From contig NZ_JACLZI010000049.1 of the NCBI RefSeq assembly GCF_014280935.1, positions 21,337 to 85,336 on the forward strand: a DNA stretch of 64,000 bases, in the 5' to 3' direction. The position numbers and the translations under genes were made by a program. The notes below the pieces were generated by a model. It saw only the letters and a program-made list of their open reading frames with translations, was not told the DNA's origin and ran no database searches. How positions within the stretch are numbered: the stretch's first letter is position 1; each line of letters starts with the position of its first letter. This DNA is from Aquibacillus kalidii (GTDB lineage Bacteria > Bacillota > Bacilli > Bacillales > Amphibacillaceae). Shown piece after piece: positions 37,264 through 46,300 of the stretch.

Positions 37264-38085
37264 TTATACCATCTTTACATTCTTCGTTAGTGAACGAAAA
37301 CGTGGATGTTCAGCAAGAATAGACTCCCTCATTCTTAAAATAACAGGGTTTCTTGAGTGAAAAAACTCATCTTTCGATTCGTAATACTCTATTAATTCTC
37401 CTTTTTCTAGTACCCCCAATGCATCAGAGATGGAAAAAGCAGCTTTAATATCATGGGTAATAAATAGATAAGATAAGCCAAAGTCTACTTTTAATTCTTT
37501 TAATAACTCTAGTATCAAGCTTTGAGTAACCATATCTAAGCTACTCACCGATTCGTCTAGGACGATTAGTTTCGGTTTAAGGGAAATCGCTCTAGCAATG
37601 TTAATCCTTTGCAATTGACCACCGCTAAACTGATAAGGAAACTTCTTTAAATCCTTTTCACTTAGACCTACACGTTCCAGTAGCGAAACAACTTTACTTC
37701 TACGTTCACCAATGGTTAGCTTTTCATAGTTCTCTAATGGTTCCATTATAATTTGTTCTGCTGTCATTCTGGGGTTAACCGATGAATAGGAGTCTTGGAA
37801 AACAACTTGTAGATCACGGCGTAATTTTCGCTGGGTTGCTTTGTCTACGTTATAAATGTCATGTCCTTGAAACAAAACCTTTCCATGTTGAGGACGTTGA
37901 ATACCTAGTATCACTTTTCCTAAGGTGGTTTTTCCAGCCCCACTAGTACCAATTAAGCCTAAACATGATCCTTCCTCGATAGAAAAGGAAACATCATGAA
38001 GAACATTATTTGATTGATTGTTCGTCTTAAAAAGTCTCTTAGAATTAAATTTATGACTTACTTGTTCAACCTGCAATAAGCTCAT
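37264..38085 (-). CDS. nikE: Nickel/metallophore-type ABC importer, ATPase 2
   Basis: About 273 aa, an OppF/NikE-type ATPase: Walker A GTSGAGKTT near residue 45, Q-loop VVFQDSYSSVNPR, signature FSGGQLQRINIARA near 148, Walker B LIVLDESVSSLD, switch His in ITHDI. The ATG at 38085 follows AAGGGGG; the GTG eleven codons earlier overlaps nikD and lacks a ribosome site. Powers import together with NikD. In S. aureus the equivalent is CntF. Confidence 0.88.
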   Translation of the reverse strand: MSLLQVEQVSHKFNSKRLFKTNNQSNNVLHDVSFSIEEGSCLGLIGTSGAGKTTLGKVILGIQRPQHGKVLFQGHDIYNVDKATQRKLRRDLQVVFQDSYSSVNPRMTAEQIIMEPLENYEKLTIGERRSKVVSLLERVGLSEKDLKKFPYQFSGGQLQRINIARAISLKPKLIVLDESVSSLDMVTQSLILELLKELKVDFGLSYLFITHDIKAAFSISDALGVLEKGELIEYYESKDEFFHSRNPVILRMRESILAEHPRFRSLTKNVKMV

Positions 38086-38114
38086 TGGTATCCCCCTTAA
38101 GAATGATTCACCTA

Positions 38115-38948
38115 TCACAACATATAAGTGTACGGTTGTTTTTTAAAATACAAAGTCGGCCTTGTTCTTAACAGCCTTTTTGTGTATTCATGTTGTGGAT
38201 TATCAAATAAATCGAATACATTTGCAGTTTCTATAATTTGACCATTTTGCATTACCATTACATCATCTGCCATTTCCGAAATTACTCCTAAATCATGAGA
38301 AATGAGTAAAATGGATGTGCCATATTCAGAACGAATTCTTTCCAACAAACGGAGTACTAATAATTGGTTATGAAGATCGAGTGCTGTAGTTGGTTCATCA
38401 GCAATGATAACAGAGGGATGTAAGCAGGCGGCCATGGCAATCATCACCCGTTGAAGCATACCCCCACTCAACTGAAAAGGATAGTTTTTAAATATTATTT
38501 CAGGATCTGGCAAGTTTACACTTTGCATCACATCAATTGCAAGCTCCTTAGCTTGTTTTTTATTTAATGTTGTATGAGATCTAATTGTTTCCACAAGTTG
38601 TTGCCCTATTGTAAAAACAGGAGTGAAGGCATTCATAGGATTTTGCATAATAAATGCAATTTCCTTCCCTCTAAATTCTCGCAATTCCTTTTCTTTTAAG
38701 CCATTTAATTCCTTATTTTTTAATGTTATGCTTCCTTGGATGTTCATGTTTTTCCGATTTAATAATTGCAGTATAGACATACTTGTGACCGTTTTACCAC
38801 TACCGCTTTCTCCAACTAAACCTAATACCTGTCCCTTTTTCATGCCAAAATTAATATTTCTAACAAGGGTAGACATACCTTCAGCAGTTTTCACTTGTAC
38901 ATTTAAGTCTCTTACATTTAAGATATATTGGTCTTTTGTCTCCATCAT
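38115..38948 (-). CDS. nikD: Nickel/metallophore-type ABC importer, ATPase 1
   Basis: 277 aa, OppD/NikD-type ATPase: Walker A GESGSGKTV near residue 44, Q-loop FIMQNPMNAFTPVFTIG, signature LSGGMLQRVMIAMA, Walker B VIIADEPTTALD, switch His in LISHDLG. The C-terminus is short and lacks the extended Cys-rich peptide-importer tail. AAGGAATG lies seven bases before the ATG. Follows nikC by 17 bp. Confidence 0.88.
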   Translation of the reverse strand: MMETKDQYILNVRDLNVQVKTAEGMSTLVRNINFGMKKGQVLGLVGESGSGKTVTSMSILQLLNRKNMNIQGSITLKNKELNGLKEKELREFRGKEIAFIMQNPMNAFTPVFTIGQQLVETIRSHTTLNKKQAKELAIDVMQSVNLPDPEIIFKNYPFQLSGGMLQRVMIAMAACLHPSVIIADEPTTALDLHNQLLVLRLLERIRSEYGTSILLISHDLGVISEMADDVMVMQNGQIIETANVFDLFDNPQHEYTKRLLRTRPTLYFKKQPYTYML

Positions 38949-38965
38949 TGATCATTCCTTTTTTA

Positions 38966-39796
38966 TTAACGGCGTTTGATTCCATATCGCTCCGATAGTG
39001 CTTCACCTAATAAATTAAAGGTAACAACAACTAGCATAATCATTAAACCCGGATAAACCATTAATGCTGGATTTGTTCTGATATAGGACTTCCCTTCATG
39101 AATCATAGCCCCCCACTCAGGTGTAGGTGGCTGTACACCTAGGCCTAAGAAGGACATCGATGATAAATTCATTATCGCCCAACCCATTTCTAATGTTCCC
39201 ATTACCACTAATGAAGGAAGAACATTAGGAATAATATGCTTCTGCATGATGGTCCACGTAGAAGAACCACTGATTTTAGCCGCAGTAATATAGTTCTGTT
39301 CTTTCAGGCTTAGAACCATTCCTCTAATGACCCTTGCGTAATAAACCCATTGTACGAGAATTAATCCAAAAACAACTTGTTTAAGCCCAGTTCCCCAAAT
39401 ACCAACGAAACCAAGAACAAACAACAGACTTGGAATCGCCATCAGACCATCCCCTAATCTCATTAACAATTGATCAACCCAACCACCTATATATCCAGCA
39501 ATAATTCCAATGATTAAACCAATACTTAAAGCTGACATAAATATTAGCATAGCATAACCCAGTGAAATTCGAGCCCCATATAGAATACGTGAAAATATGC
39601 ACCGACCTAAATGATCTGTCCCAAACGGATAGTCTAAAGAAGGTCTTTGTAATTTATCAACAAAATTTACAGCAGTGGGGTCATTAGGTGCCAACCACGG
39701 AGCAAATAATGCCATTAAAAATAATACACAAAGTATAAGAGAACATATGACAATCACTTTTTGACTTTTTAATATACCACGAAACATCGCTATCAT
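38966..39796 (-). CDS. nikC: Nickel/metallophore-type ABC importer, permease C
   Basis: 276 aa, DppC/NikC-type permease with about six helices; FGTDHLGRCIFSRILYGAR near residue 57 is the family's N-terminal block and the EAA loop lies near 165-185 (GSSTWTIMQKHIIPNVLPSL). It overlaps the nikB stop (ATGA) so the two are translationally coupled. Confidence 0.9.
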   Translation of the reverse strand: MIAMFRGILKSQKVIVICSLILCVLFLMALFAPWLAPNDPTAVNFVDKLQRPSLDYPFGTDHLGRCIFSRILYGARISLGYAMLIFMSALSIGLIIGIIAGYIGGWVDQLLMRLGDGLMAIPSLLFVLGFVGIWGTGLKQVVFGLILVQWVYYARVIRGMVLSLKEQNYITAAKISGSSTWTIMQKHIIPNVLPSLVVMGTLEMGWAIMNLSSMSFLGLGVQPPTPEWGAMIHEGKSYIRTNPALMVYPGLMIMLVVVTFNLLGEALSERYGIKRR

Positions 39797-40737
39797 TGTA
39801 ATTGCCTTCCTTTTCTAGAAATGCGTGGGTCAATATACATTTGGATAACATCAACAATTAAGTTGCTTATAAGGAATATTCCCGCTGCTAATAGCACATA
39901 GCCTTGAATAACCGGAACATCACGGTTAAAAATAGCCTCAATAAAATACCGCCCAAACCCTGGCCACGAAAAGACTGCCTCGACAATAATAGCTCCAGTC
40001 ATTAAGTTTCCTAAATTCATTCCAAGCCCAGTAATCATTGGAGAAACGGCAATTCTTAATACATGCTTTCCCATTATAATCCTTTCATGAATCCCTCTCG
40101 TCCGTGCAAAAAGTACATATGGCTCTTGTAAATTTTCAAGAACACTTGCACGTAACAATCGGGTATATAGAGCTATTAAAGGGAAAGCCAACGTAATGGA
40201 AGGTAAGACTAAATGCTTCCAAGTTCCTATACCTTGCACTGGGAAAAGGTCTAGTTTTACGGAAAAGAAAAAAATAAATAAATAACCAAGCCAAAACGAA
40301 GGGATAGACGCCCCTATAAAAGAGAGAAACCGGCTAAAATGGTCAATTACACTATTCTTTTTTATACCAGCTAAAAAACCAATAGGAACACTTACTATGA
40401 TGGCAATTAATAGACTGCCAATAGTTAACTGAATAGTCGCTGGCATTCGAGAGGTTATCTCTTCCCATACAGGTTTATTCGTAACATAAGATATGCCAAA
40501 ATCAAATTGGCATATCTTAATAAGAGCGTTCCCATATTGGATTAAAAAAGGTTGATCCAAGCCAAACTCATTTCTTTTTTGTTCCAACATCTCATCTGTT
40601 GCCTGGATATGGGCTGCAGTAAAGTATGCTTCAGCTGGGTCTACTGGTGATAAGCGAATCATACTAAATGTTAGCAGGGTAGCCAAAAGAAAAATTGGAA
40701 TGATAGTGATTATTCTTTTCAAGACATAAGTTCCCAT
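39793..40737 (-). CDS. nikB: Nickel/metallophore-type ABC importer, permease B
   Basis: 314 aa, DppB/NikB-type permease: N-terminal TM helix, FGLDQPFLIQYG near residue 53, EAA loop near 210-230 (ARTRGIHERIIMGKHVLR), six helices in all. GGAGAGG precedes the ATG. Lies 18 bp behind nikA. Confidence 0.9.
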   Translation of the reverse strand: MGTYVLKRIITIIPIFLLATLLTFSMIRLSPVDPAEAYFTAAHIQATDEMLEQKRNEFGLDQPFLIQYGNALIKICQFDFGISYVTNKPVWEEITSRMPATIQLTIGSLLIAIIVSVPIGFLAGIKKNSVIDHFSRFLSFIGASIPSFWLGYLFIFFFSVKLDLFPVQGIGTWKHLVLPSITLAFPLIALYTRLLRASVLENLQEPYVLFARTRGIHERIIMGKHVLRIAVSPMITGLGMNLGNLMTGAIIVEAVFSWPGFGRYFIEAIFNRDVPVIQGYVLLAAGIFLISNLIVDVIQMYIDPRISRKGRQLQ

Positions 40738-40755
40738 GAAAACCTCTCCTGTCTC

Positions 40756-42381
40756 TTACTCGTTTACACTAATTCCTGTAAACGGATGCTCATCTCGATT
40801 AGCTGGGAACGTGAAATCCGAAACATTCTTTTGATGAATTGCTATTTTCTTAATATAAGATATAGGTACAATTGCACCTTGCTCTTGAAGTGAGCCTAAA
40901 ATTGTTGTATATAACTGTTGACGTTCATTTTCATCCGTTGTTTGCTTAACTTCAGCTATTTGATTTAGTAACTCCTCTTTATTAGGGTAAGATGAAATGG
41001 CTTCTTTAAACCCAAATCCGTCTGTAGCAACGATGTTCACGTAAGTATGTGGGTCATATGGAGCCCCATAGTTACTGAAGAAATTCATATCAAATTCATT
41101 AGCTTTGAATCTTTCCACTTGAGTGGTAAGCTCTACTCCAACAATGTTTAACTTCACACCTAATCCTGCCCACTCAGATTGTAATGTTTCAGCCATTAAT
41201 TTCTGTATTGACTCAGCAGAGTCGTACATTAATTCAAATTCAAGTGGTTTACCATCTTTTTCACGAATATCTTTACCTTCTGGTAGTTTCCAGCCTGCTT
41301 CGTCTAATAGTTGTTTCGCTTTTTCAACATTATAATCAACTGTCGTTGCATCAACATTCGAAGTGTATGGAAAGTTTGTTGGTAAGATATAGTCAGCCTT
41401 CTCTTCCAATCCAGATGTTACACCTTCAACCATTGCTTCCTTATCAAACCCATAATGTAATGCTTGACGAACACGTAGATCCGAAAGCTGCTCTTTATTT
41501 GTATTCATCACTAGCTGTCTAGTAGCAACTGGCTCAGATACACTAGTTTCATAGTTTTCTGTCGATTGTAATTGTTTGAATGCATCTAAGTTAATAACTC
41601 CCTCACCATATATAAGGTCTAAATCACCTTTTTCAAAAGCAAGTACACGTGTTTCAGCATCCGGAATAACTTTGACATGAATTTTCTCTACATTTGGAAG
41701 TTCACCCCAGTAATTTTCATTACGTTTAAATATGGCATATTCATCTACTTTATATTCATCCAATACCCATGGACCTGTTCCAACTGGCTGTGCTATACCT
41801 TCTGAAGTGTCACCACTTTCAGGAAAACCAGCTTCTCCAAGGAATCGGACTGGGCGTACAACAGCTAGTTCTTGAATAGTAGGATAATAAGGTTCCTTTA
41901 ATGTTAATTTAAAGGTATGCTCATCAATGACCTCTGTTTGAGCTATCTTCGGAATAAATCCTAACCAACTATGCAAGTCTATATTGGTTAATATAGTATC
42001 AAAATTCTTCTTAACAATCTCTGCATTAAAGCTTGTCCCGTCAGAGAATTTTACATCTTGACGTAAGTTGAATACATATTCTGTCCCATCTTCAGAGATC
42101 TTCCAAGATTCTGCTAAATGTGGTTTTAGTTCTCCCCCATCTTGGTAGCTAACTAAAGGTTCATATACCATAGATTGGGCGAATAATTGATTTGGATTAT
42201 AGACATGTGGATTCAATGCACCTACATCCCTTGGCCAAGCAAAAGTAATCATATTACTATTTTTACTAGTAGATTCTGTACTTTCTTTTGTTTCACTTGA
42301 ACATCCTAGTAAAGTAATTGCTAAAATAAGAATGATTGCAGACATAAGTGAAATTCGTTTTTTATTTATTTGATTTGGCAT
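40756..42381 (-). CDS. nikA: Nickel-type substrate-binding lipoprotein
   Basis: 541 aa; signal peptide with lipobox ITLLGCSS (Cys 27) and a large DppA/NikA-type binding domain. TFAWPRDVGALNPHVYNPNQ near residue 48, QSMVYEPLV, and PVGTGPWVL near 200 match E. coli NikA closely, distinguishing it from peptide-binding relatives; the CntA proteins that bind opine-metal complexes share these blocks. It leads the nikABCDE operon and has a promoter (TTGACA-17-TACAAT) overlapped by a Fur-like box. The ligand could be nickel, cobalt or a metal-metallophore complex. Confidence 0.87.
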   Translation of the reverse strand: MPNQINKKRISLMSAIILILAITLLGCSSETKESTESTSKNSNMITFAWPRDVGALNPHVYNPNQLFAQSMVYEPLVSYQDGGELKPHLAESWKISEDGTEYVFNLRQDVKFSDGTSFNAEIVKKNFDTILTNIDLHSWLGFIPKIAQTEVIDEHTFKLTLKEPYYPTIQELAVVRPVRFLGEAGFPESGDTSEGIAQPVGTGPWVLDEYKVDEYAIFKRNENYWGELPNVEKIHVKVIPDAETRVLAFEKGDLDLIYGEGVINLDAFKQLQSTENYETSVSEPVATRQLVMNTNKEQLSDLRVRQALHYGFDKEAMVEGVTSGLEEKADYILPTNFPYTSNVDATTVDYNVEKAKQLLDEAGWKLPEGKDIREKDGKPLEFELMYDSAESIQKLMAETLQSEWAGLGVKLNIVGVELTTQVERFKANEFDMNFFSNYGAPYDPHTYVNIVATDGFGFKEAISSYPNKEELLNQIAEVKQTTDENERQQLYTTILGSLQEQGAIVPISYIKKIAIHQKNVSDFTFPANRDEHPFTGISVNE

Positions 42382-42407
42382 ACAAATTACCCCTCTCTAG
42401 ATGAAAC

Positions 42408-42452
42408 TGATAACCATTATCAATTGTATGGTTTGAATATATGATTGTCAAT
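42408..42452 (-). promoter_or_regulatory. nikA promoter with a Fur/Zur-type operator
   Basis: On the minus strand TTGACA (42447-42452), 17-bp spacer, TACAAT (42423-42428), followed at once by TGATAATGGTTATCA (42408-42422), a 7-1-7 inverted repeat with one mismatch to the Fur consensus. A bound Fur or Zur dimer would cover the transcription start. Confidence 0.7.
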
Positions 42453-42640
42453 TGTTTTCAGACTTTTTTGATACATGGAAATTTTTTACTGAGGTGCTTA
42501 AAATAGTTTGGGATAGAGCTTCGTTACTTACGAAGAAGAGCATTAGAAAGTAAAAGAAAGATTTATTGAAAAGGAGTTACTGATAATATAGAAAGAGGCT
42601 TAATTATGCTTCTAGTTCTTTATGAGGACCAGCACTGTGA

Positions 42641-43178
42641 CTAATGATTGGACTCATTGACAGTTGTTTTCTTTTGTTTAAATTGAGCAATGGTGTACTT
42701 GAAAACAAGTCCTTGTTCTTTTATTATACGCACAATACGGCGACGTGAAACTTGCTAGCCTTTCTTAGATAGCTCCTTCTTTATCTTGGTCATCACGGAT
42801 TTTGGCTTCATAGTAGTACGTACTTCTTGGAAGTTGTAAGACAGCGCACATTGCTGATACAGCGTATTTGTGACTGTTATTACAAATCACAGCTAACTTT
42901 CGTCTCATGATCAGCGCGGCTTGCTTTAAAATATCATTCTCCATTGCAAGTCTTTGATTTTCTTTACGGAGTCTGATTAACTCCTCCTGTTCTGGAGTTC
43001 TGTTGTCTTTCTCTTCAAAAGATCCAGTTGTTTTATGTTGACTAACCCACTTATCAAAGGCAGAAGGCGTTAGCTCATATTCTTTGATAATTTCATTTCT
43101 AGGTTTACCTGAAAGGTGCAGCTGGACGATTTGTTCTTTAAACTCTTTCGAAAATGTTCTTCTTTCTCTTTTGACCAT
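42641..43178 (-). pseudogene. IS3-family (IS150-like) transposase remnant with internal deletion
   Basis: The OrfA part is complete: VKRERRTFSKEFKEQIVQLH with a helix-turn-helix, then the leucine zipper LRKENQRLAMENDILKQAAL. It reads straight into the OrfB start (HKYAVSAMCAVLQLPRSTYY), then a TAG-bearing frame gives VSRRRIVRIIKEQGLVFKYT and ends after TVNES. The OrfB segment between YYYEAK and VSRRRI and the whole DDE catalytic core are missing, so it is inactive. Confidence 0.85.
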
Positions 43179-43254
43179 ACTTGACTCTCCTCCGACATTA
43201 ATTGAATTAAGTTTATATGCCCTTAACGAATCTGTCCAACTAAGTGTAATCTAT

Positions 43255-43317
43255 CCAAAGCTTCCCTCAAGTTGATAAACTGATGAGAAGCCTCTTTTTA
43301 AATTTCTTAATTTAAAT
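43255..43317 (+). pseudogene. Integrase C-terminal remnant
   Basis: Reads KASLK, then after a one-base shift DKLMRSLFLNFLI and a stop, resembling the tail of the integrase at 52006 (KEASTKFGNLMKDL). The same bases form a GCTTC/GAAGC hairpin ending in T5, so the integrase tail also served as its terminator. A weak TATATCAAG follows at 43355 without a clear att core. Confidence 0.5.
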
Positions 43318-43391
43318 TATTTAATAACTCGTTCATCTCAAATTATTCAACAACTATATCAAGATTGTGTTTTAAGTTATACATAAAATTA

Positions 43392-44624
43392 TTAGATAAC
43401 CAAAATACTCTCCAAGAATTCGTCAGTCACTTTATATTCTTTAGGTCTTTGTTTAACAAATTTAACATATCCTTTATCTTCTAAGTTACTCATTATTTGG
43501 TTTACTTTATACCTTGATTTATTGGATATTTCCATCAGCTTCGTTACAGGAAAACTTGCATCATCATTTACAAATACACTAAGGTGAGTCATAATTCGTA
43601 ATAATTCCGCTTCCTCAATCATCTCATCCCAAGTATTACTTATAAATGATTCTTTAATCCTCTCTATTTTGGACAAATTCATTTCTAAGTCTTCAATAAT
43701 TCCTTCTTGCCCCGAGGAGAGCAACTCTAGCATATCTATTAAATAAAAGGTCATTTCACCCTTATTTAAAGGAGAAGGAATTTCTTCAAGAGCTTTATAA
43801 TACTTTGATTTGTTCTTATTGACGGCATATGAAAAAGTAATAGCTGAATATCTCTCTAAATGACTTGATAAGTAACTACACGCTAATAAACGTCCTGTCC
43901 TTCCATTACCATCATAAAAGGGATGTATATACTCATAATAATAATGTGCAACCATGTACCGGTATAATTCTGAATGTTGTGCGTTATCAAGATAATTGAT
44001 TAATGCATTTAGTGACTCAATAATTTTAACTTCCGAACTAATACCTATTTGAGTTGTTTTTGTTCCGTCATTTATCTCTACATACCCTTTTCTAAATAAT
44101 TCACCATCAGGTTCATCATCTTTATCAATTTCATCTGAAACTAAATCATCATATAACTTTCTAAAATCAGATATTTCTGTAAAGGGTTTTATTTTATCAA
44201 TATACAAGTAAGTTTTCATTAGTCCTTTAAACCTTTTACGTTTTTTGTCTGATCTTACTAAGTCACCTAATACTTCTTTTAATTCCTTCTTGGTACTACG
44301 AATACCTTCTATTTCATTATTACTTTGTGCTTCATTAACAATTAGTTTATGGAAATAGGGTTCTACAACGAAATTAGGAAGCTTACTAATTAATGAAGAA
44401 ATCTTTGAACTATTTATCAATACTTGGTTATTTAACGACATTAATTTATGGGTATTTACATAAAACAATTCGTAGGATTCATTATTACTTTGCCCTTTTT
44501 TAAAACCTCTAATTGTTAAAGGAGTTAAATAGCTACCGTAACTATTTTTTCTTTTATCTATTTCTTTCTTATAATATTCATTACCTTCTTTATAAAAAAT
44601 CTTTGTTAATTTTTCATATTCCAT
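43392..44624 (-). CDS. Fic-domain protein (probable AMP transferase)
   Basis: About 410 aa. Fic proteins usually transfer AMP from ATP to a hydroxyl side chain of a target protein. The active-site motif HPFYDGNGRTGRLL is near residue 233. An EIEGIRST segment near 100 resembles the autoinhibitory helix of class II Fic proteins, though the usual Ser is Asn. A winged helix at the C-terminus (about 340-405, FPVTKLMEISNKSRYKVNQI) suggests DNA binding. I use the second of two adjacent ATGs, seven bases after GAGAGGTG. It stands alone between two integrase remnants, so it is probably island cargo; without a partner antitoxin its role is unclear. Confidence 0.85.
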   Translation of the reverse strand: MEYEKLTKIFYKEGNEYYKKEIDKRKNSYGSYLTPLTIRGFKKGQSNNESYELFYVNTHKLMSLNNQVLINSSKISSLISKLPNFVVEPYFHKLIVNEAQSNNEIEGIRSTKKELKEVLGDLVRSDKKRKRFKGLMKTYLYIDKIKPFTEISDFRKLYDDLVSDEIDKDDEPDGELFRKGYVEINDGTKTTQIGISSEVKIIESLNALINYLDNAQHSELYRYMVAHYYYEYIHPFYDGNGRTGRLLACSYLSSHLERYSAITFSYAVNKNKSKYYKALEEIPSPLNKGEMTFYLIDMLELLSSGQEGIIEDLEMNLSKIERIKESFISNTWDEMIEEAELLRIMTHLSVFVNDDASFPVTKLMEISNKSRYKVNQIMSNLEDKGYVKFVKQRPKEYKVTDEFLESILVI

Positions 44625-44969
44625 CATTATCACCTCTCTTATTTTAAATAATCGCCTTTTTTTAAAATTATATAACTGCATATTTATATTTTTCAATAAA
44701 AGTTTAATTATTTTTTAATTAATTACTAAATATAAACAAATTATTCTTAGAAATTATTTTAAGAAAGGTCTAATTAACCTATTGCACAGTATGAAGTTTA
44801 CTACGAACATGTTAGTTACTTTATTGTCTTTTCCATTTGGGAAATTAATTTTTTTAAAAGTCAACAAAGTTGGCAGATATTAATGGCTGCCATCTAAGAC
44901 CGACTAAGCAGAAATGGTAAGTAGATTAGCCATTAACGCTTTGATTTTAACCAGAAGTAGCAATAATAG

Positions 44970-45060
44970 TTAATCACGCAGTAGGTCTCACCTCATCTGC
45001 AAAAGAAAAAGGCTTCCCAAAAGTTTAATCAACTAATGAGAAGCCTCTTTTATATATCTG
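44970..45060 (+). pseudogene. Integrase C-terminal remnant left of the inner att site
   Basis: Fragments NHA, LTSSAKEK and, after a frame change, ASQKFNQLMRSLFYIS parallel the last 28 codons of the 52006 integrase (AHMTKNIKKEASTKFGNLMK). The bases also form a GGCTTC/GAAGCC hairpin followed by TTTT. It marks the right end of an older element. The 44.7-44.97 kb stretch shows nothing else. Confidence 0.6.
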
Positions 45061-45140
45061 ATGTTAGCACTTTCTTATTAAATAACTTATAAACCCTTAT
45101 ATATCAAGGGATTGAGCGGTCATTACATCATGCCGACCCT
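45061..45140. repeat. Inner attachment site (groEL-tail repeat)
   Basis: TAAACCCTTATATATCA at 45090-45106 is identical to 53234-53250, next to groEL. It is followed by GAGCGGTCATTACATCA (identical to 31340-31356), and TTACATCATGCCG (45123-45135), identical to the groEL stop region apart from one more mismatch beyond. Arm-like ATGTTAGCA lies at 45061. It should be the fused right end of the older element and left end of the younger one. Confidence 0.7.
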
Positions 45141-45474
45141 AAGGTGAGAGTGTGTAATTTCTTTAACTTGATGTGCTTAGAGTGCGTTATATCAAGGTTT
45201 TGTTAAATTATTACTATAACATCTTTAACAGGATTTAACCCTTTTTTACTTGTTGCGTTAGCAAAATGTTAGCATTTCTAATTATTCTCATATGGAGTTA
45301 TACATCTTATATTTCTCATCCTCTTGCTTCTTCTATTAAATATTTGAACAAATAAGTTGAGTATTTTCAATGAAAACTACATATATCTGTTAGGGATTAG
45401 AATCCTTCATATAAAATTCGAAAGAAGAATTCGTTAAACAGATGCGACCAAATTTTTCAAGAGATATACAAGTG
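45141..45474. other. Left end of the younger element; no gene
   Basis: GTTAGCAAAATGTTAGCA at 45257-45274 is a direct repeat of the arm-like sequence and may bind the integrase. No coding sequence is seen up to the SDR gene. Confidence 0.4.
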
Positions 45475-46233
45475 TTAATACGCAGTCCATCCACCATCGA
45501 CAGTAACTGTAGTAGCATTAACGAAGCTAGCATCATCAGTAGCCAAAAATAGTGCTACTTTTGCTATTTCATCTGGTTGTGCCAAACGCGGATTGGTTGC
45601 CATTCCAGGTCTTGATTGCCCCAAACCAAACTCACTTACATTAGTCAGTGTAGCAGCGATATTTGTCTCCACACTTCCTGGAGCTACTGCATTACATCGC
45701 ACACCACTTTTAGCATACATAAAACCAGTATTCTTAGTGAAACCAATAACAGCATGTTTAGATGCTGTATATGCTGCACCCGCACGACCTCCTTGAAGAC
45801 CGCCATTTGATGCAATATTGACAATTACGCCTTTATTTTCATTCAAGAAGATAGGCAATACCTTTCTAGTCGTACGCATAACAGCTGTTGAATTAACTGC
45901 AAAAACTTTTTCCCATAAATCATCTTCCATTTCAGCGGCAGGAATAAAATTATCCATAACCCCAGCATTATTAACTAGAATATCTACTGTTCCAAAGGTA
46001 TCTACTGTTGTATCGATTAGTGCTTGTACATCCTCTTCAATTGCTACATTCGCTAATACAGCAACAGCCTCTCCGCCCTTAGATTTAATTTCCTCCACTG
46101 TTCCTTCAGCAGTTTCCTTATTAATATCTGAAACCACTACTTTCGCACCTTCATCTGCATAAACAGTGGCAATCGCTTTCCCCATTCCAGATCCTGCACC
46201 TGTTACTACTGCCACCTTATTTTTTAGCTTCAT
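45475..46233 (-). CDS. Short-chain dehydrogenase/reductase
   Basis: 252 aa, classical SDR: NAD(P)-binding VVTGAGSGMGKAI near residue 9, VNNAGV near 87, catalytic Ser in IVNIASNGG near 138, and YTASK near 155 (Tyr/Lys). Asp in VVSDI near 37 favours NAD. The C-terminal AFLATDDASFVNATTVTVDGG is typical of 3-oxoacyl-ACP reductase-like or glucose dehydrogenase-like SDRs; substrate unknown. It follows the MFS gene by 67 bp on the same strand and is probably cotranscribed with it under the divergent Rrf2 regulator. Confidence 0.9.
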   Translation of the reverse strand: MKLKNKVAVVTGAGSGMGKAIATVYADEGAKVVVSDINKETAEGTVEEIKSKGGEAVAVLANVAIEEDVQALIDTTVDTFGTVDILVNNAGVMDNFIPAAEMEDDLWEKVFAVNSTAVMRTTRKVLPIFLNENKGVIVNIASNGGLQGGRAGAAYTASKHAVIGFTKNTGFMYAKSGVRCNAVAPGSVETNIAATLTNVSEFGLGQSRPGMATNPRLAQPDEIAKVALFLATDDASFVNATTVTVDGGWTAY

Positions 46234-46300
46234 TAAATCACCTCGTTAGAGTTTTTTAAATAGATAAATGTTAGGAATATATAAACTTTAAATTTTCTTT

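Noticed and set aside
45251..45274. GTTAGCAAAATGTTAGCA as a seventh Pho-type site
   Set aside because: Only two hexamers are in phase and no gene lies suitably downstream; similar ATGTTAGCA occurs at the other att-like sites, so an integrase-binding arm is more likely.
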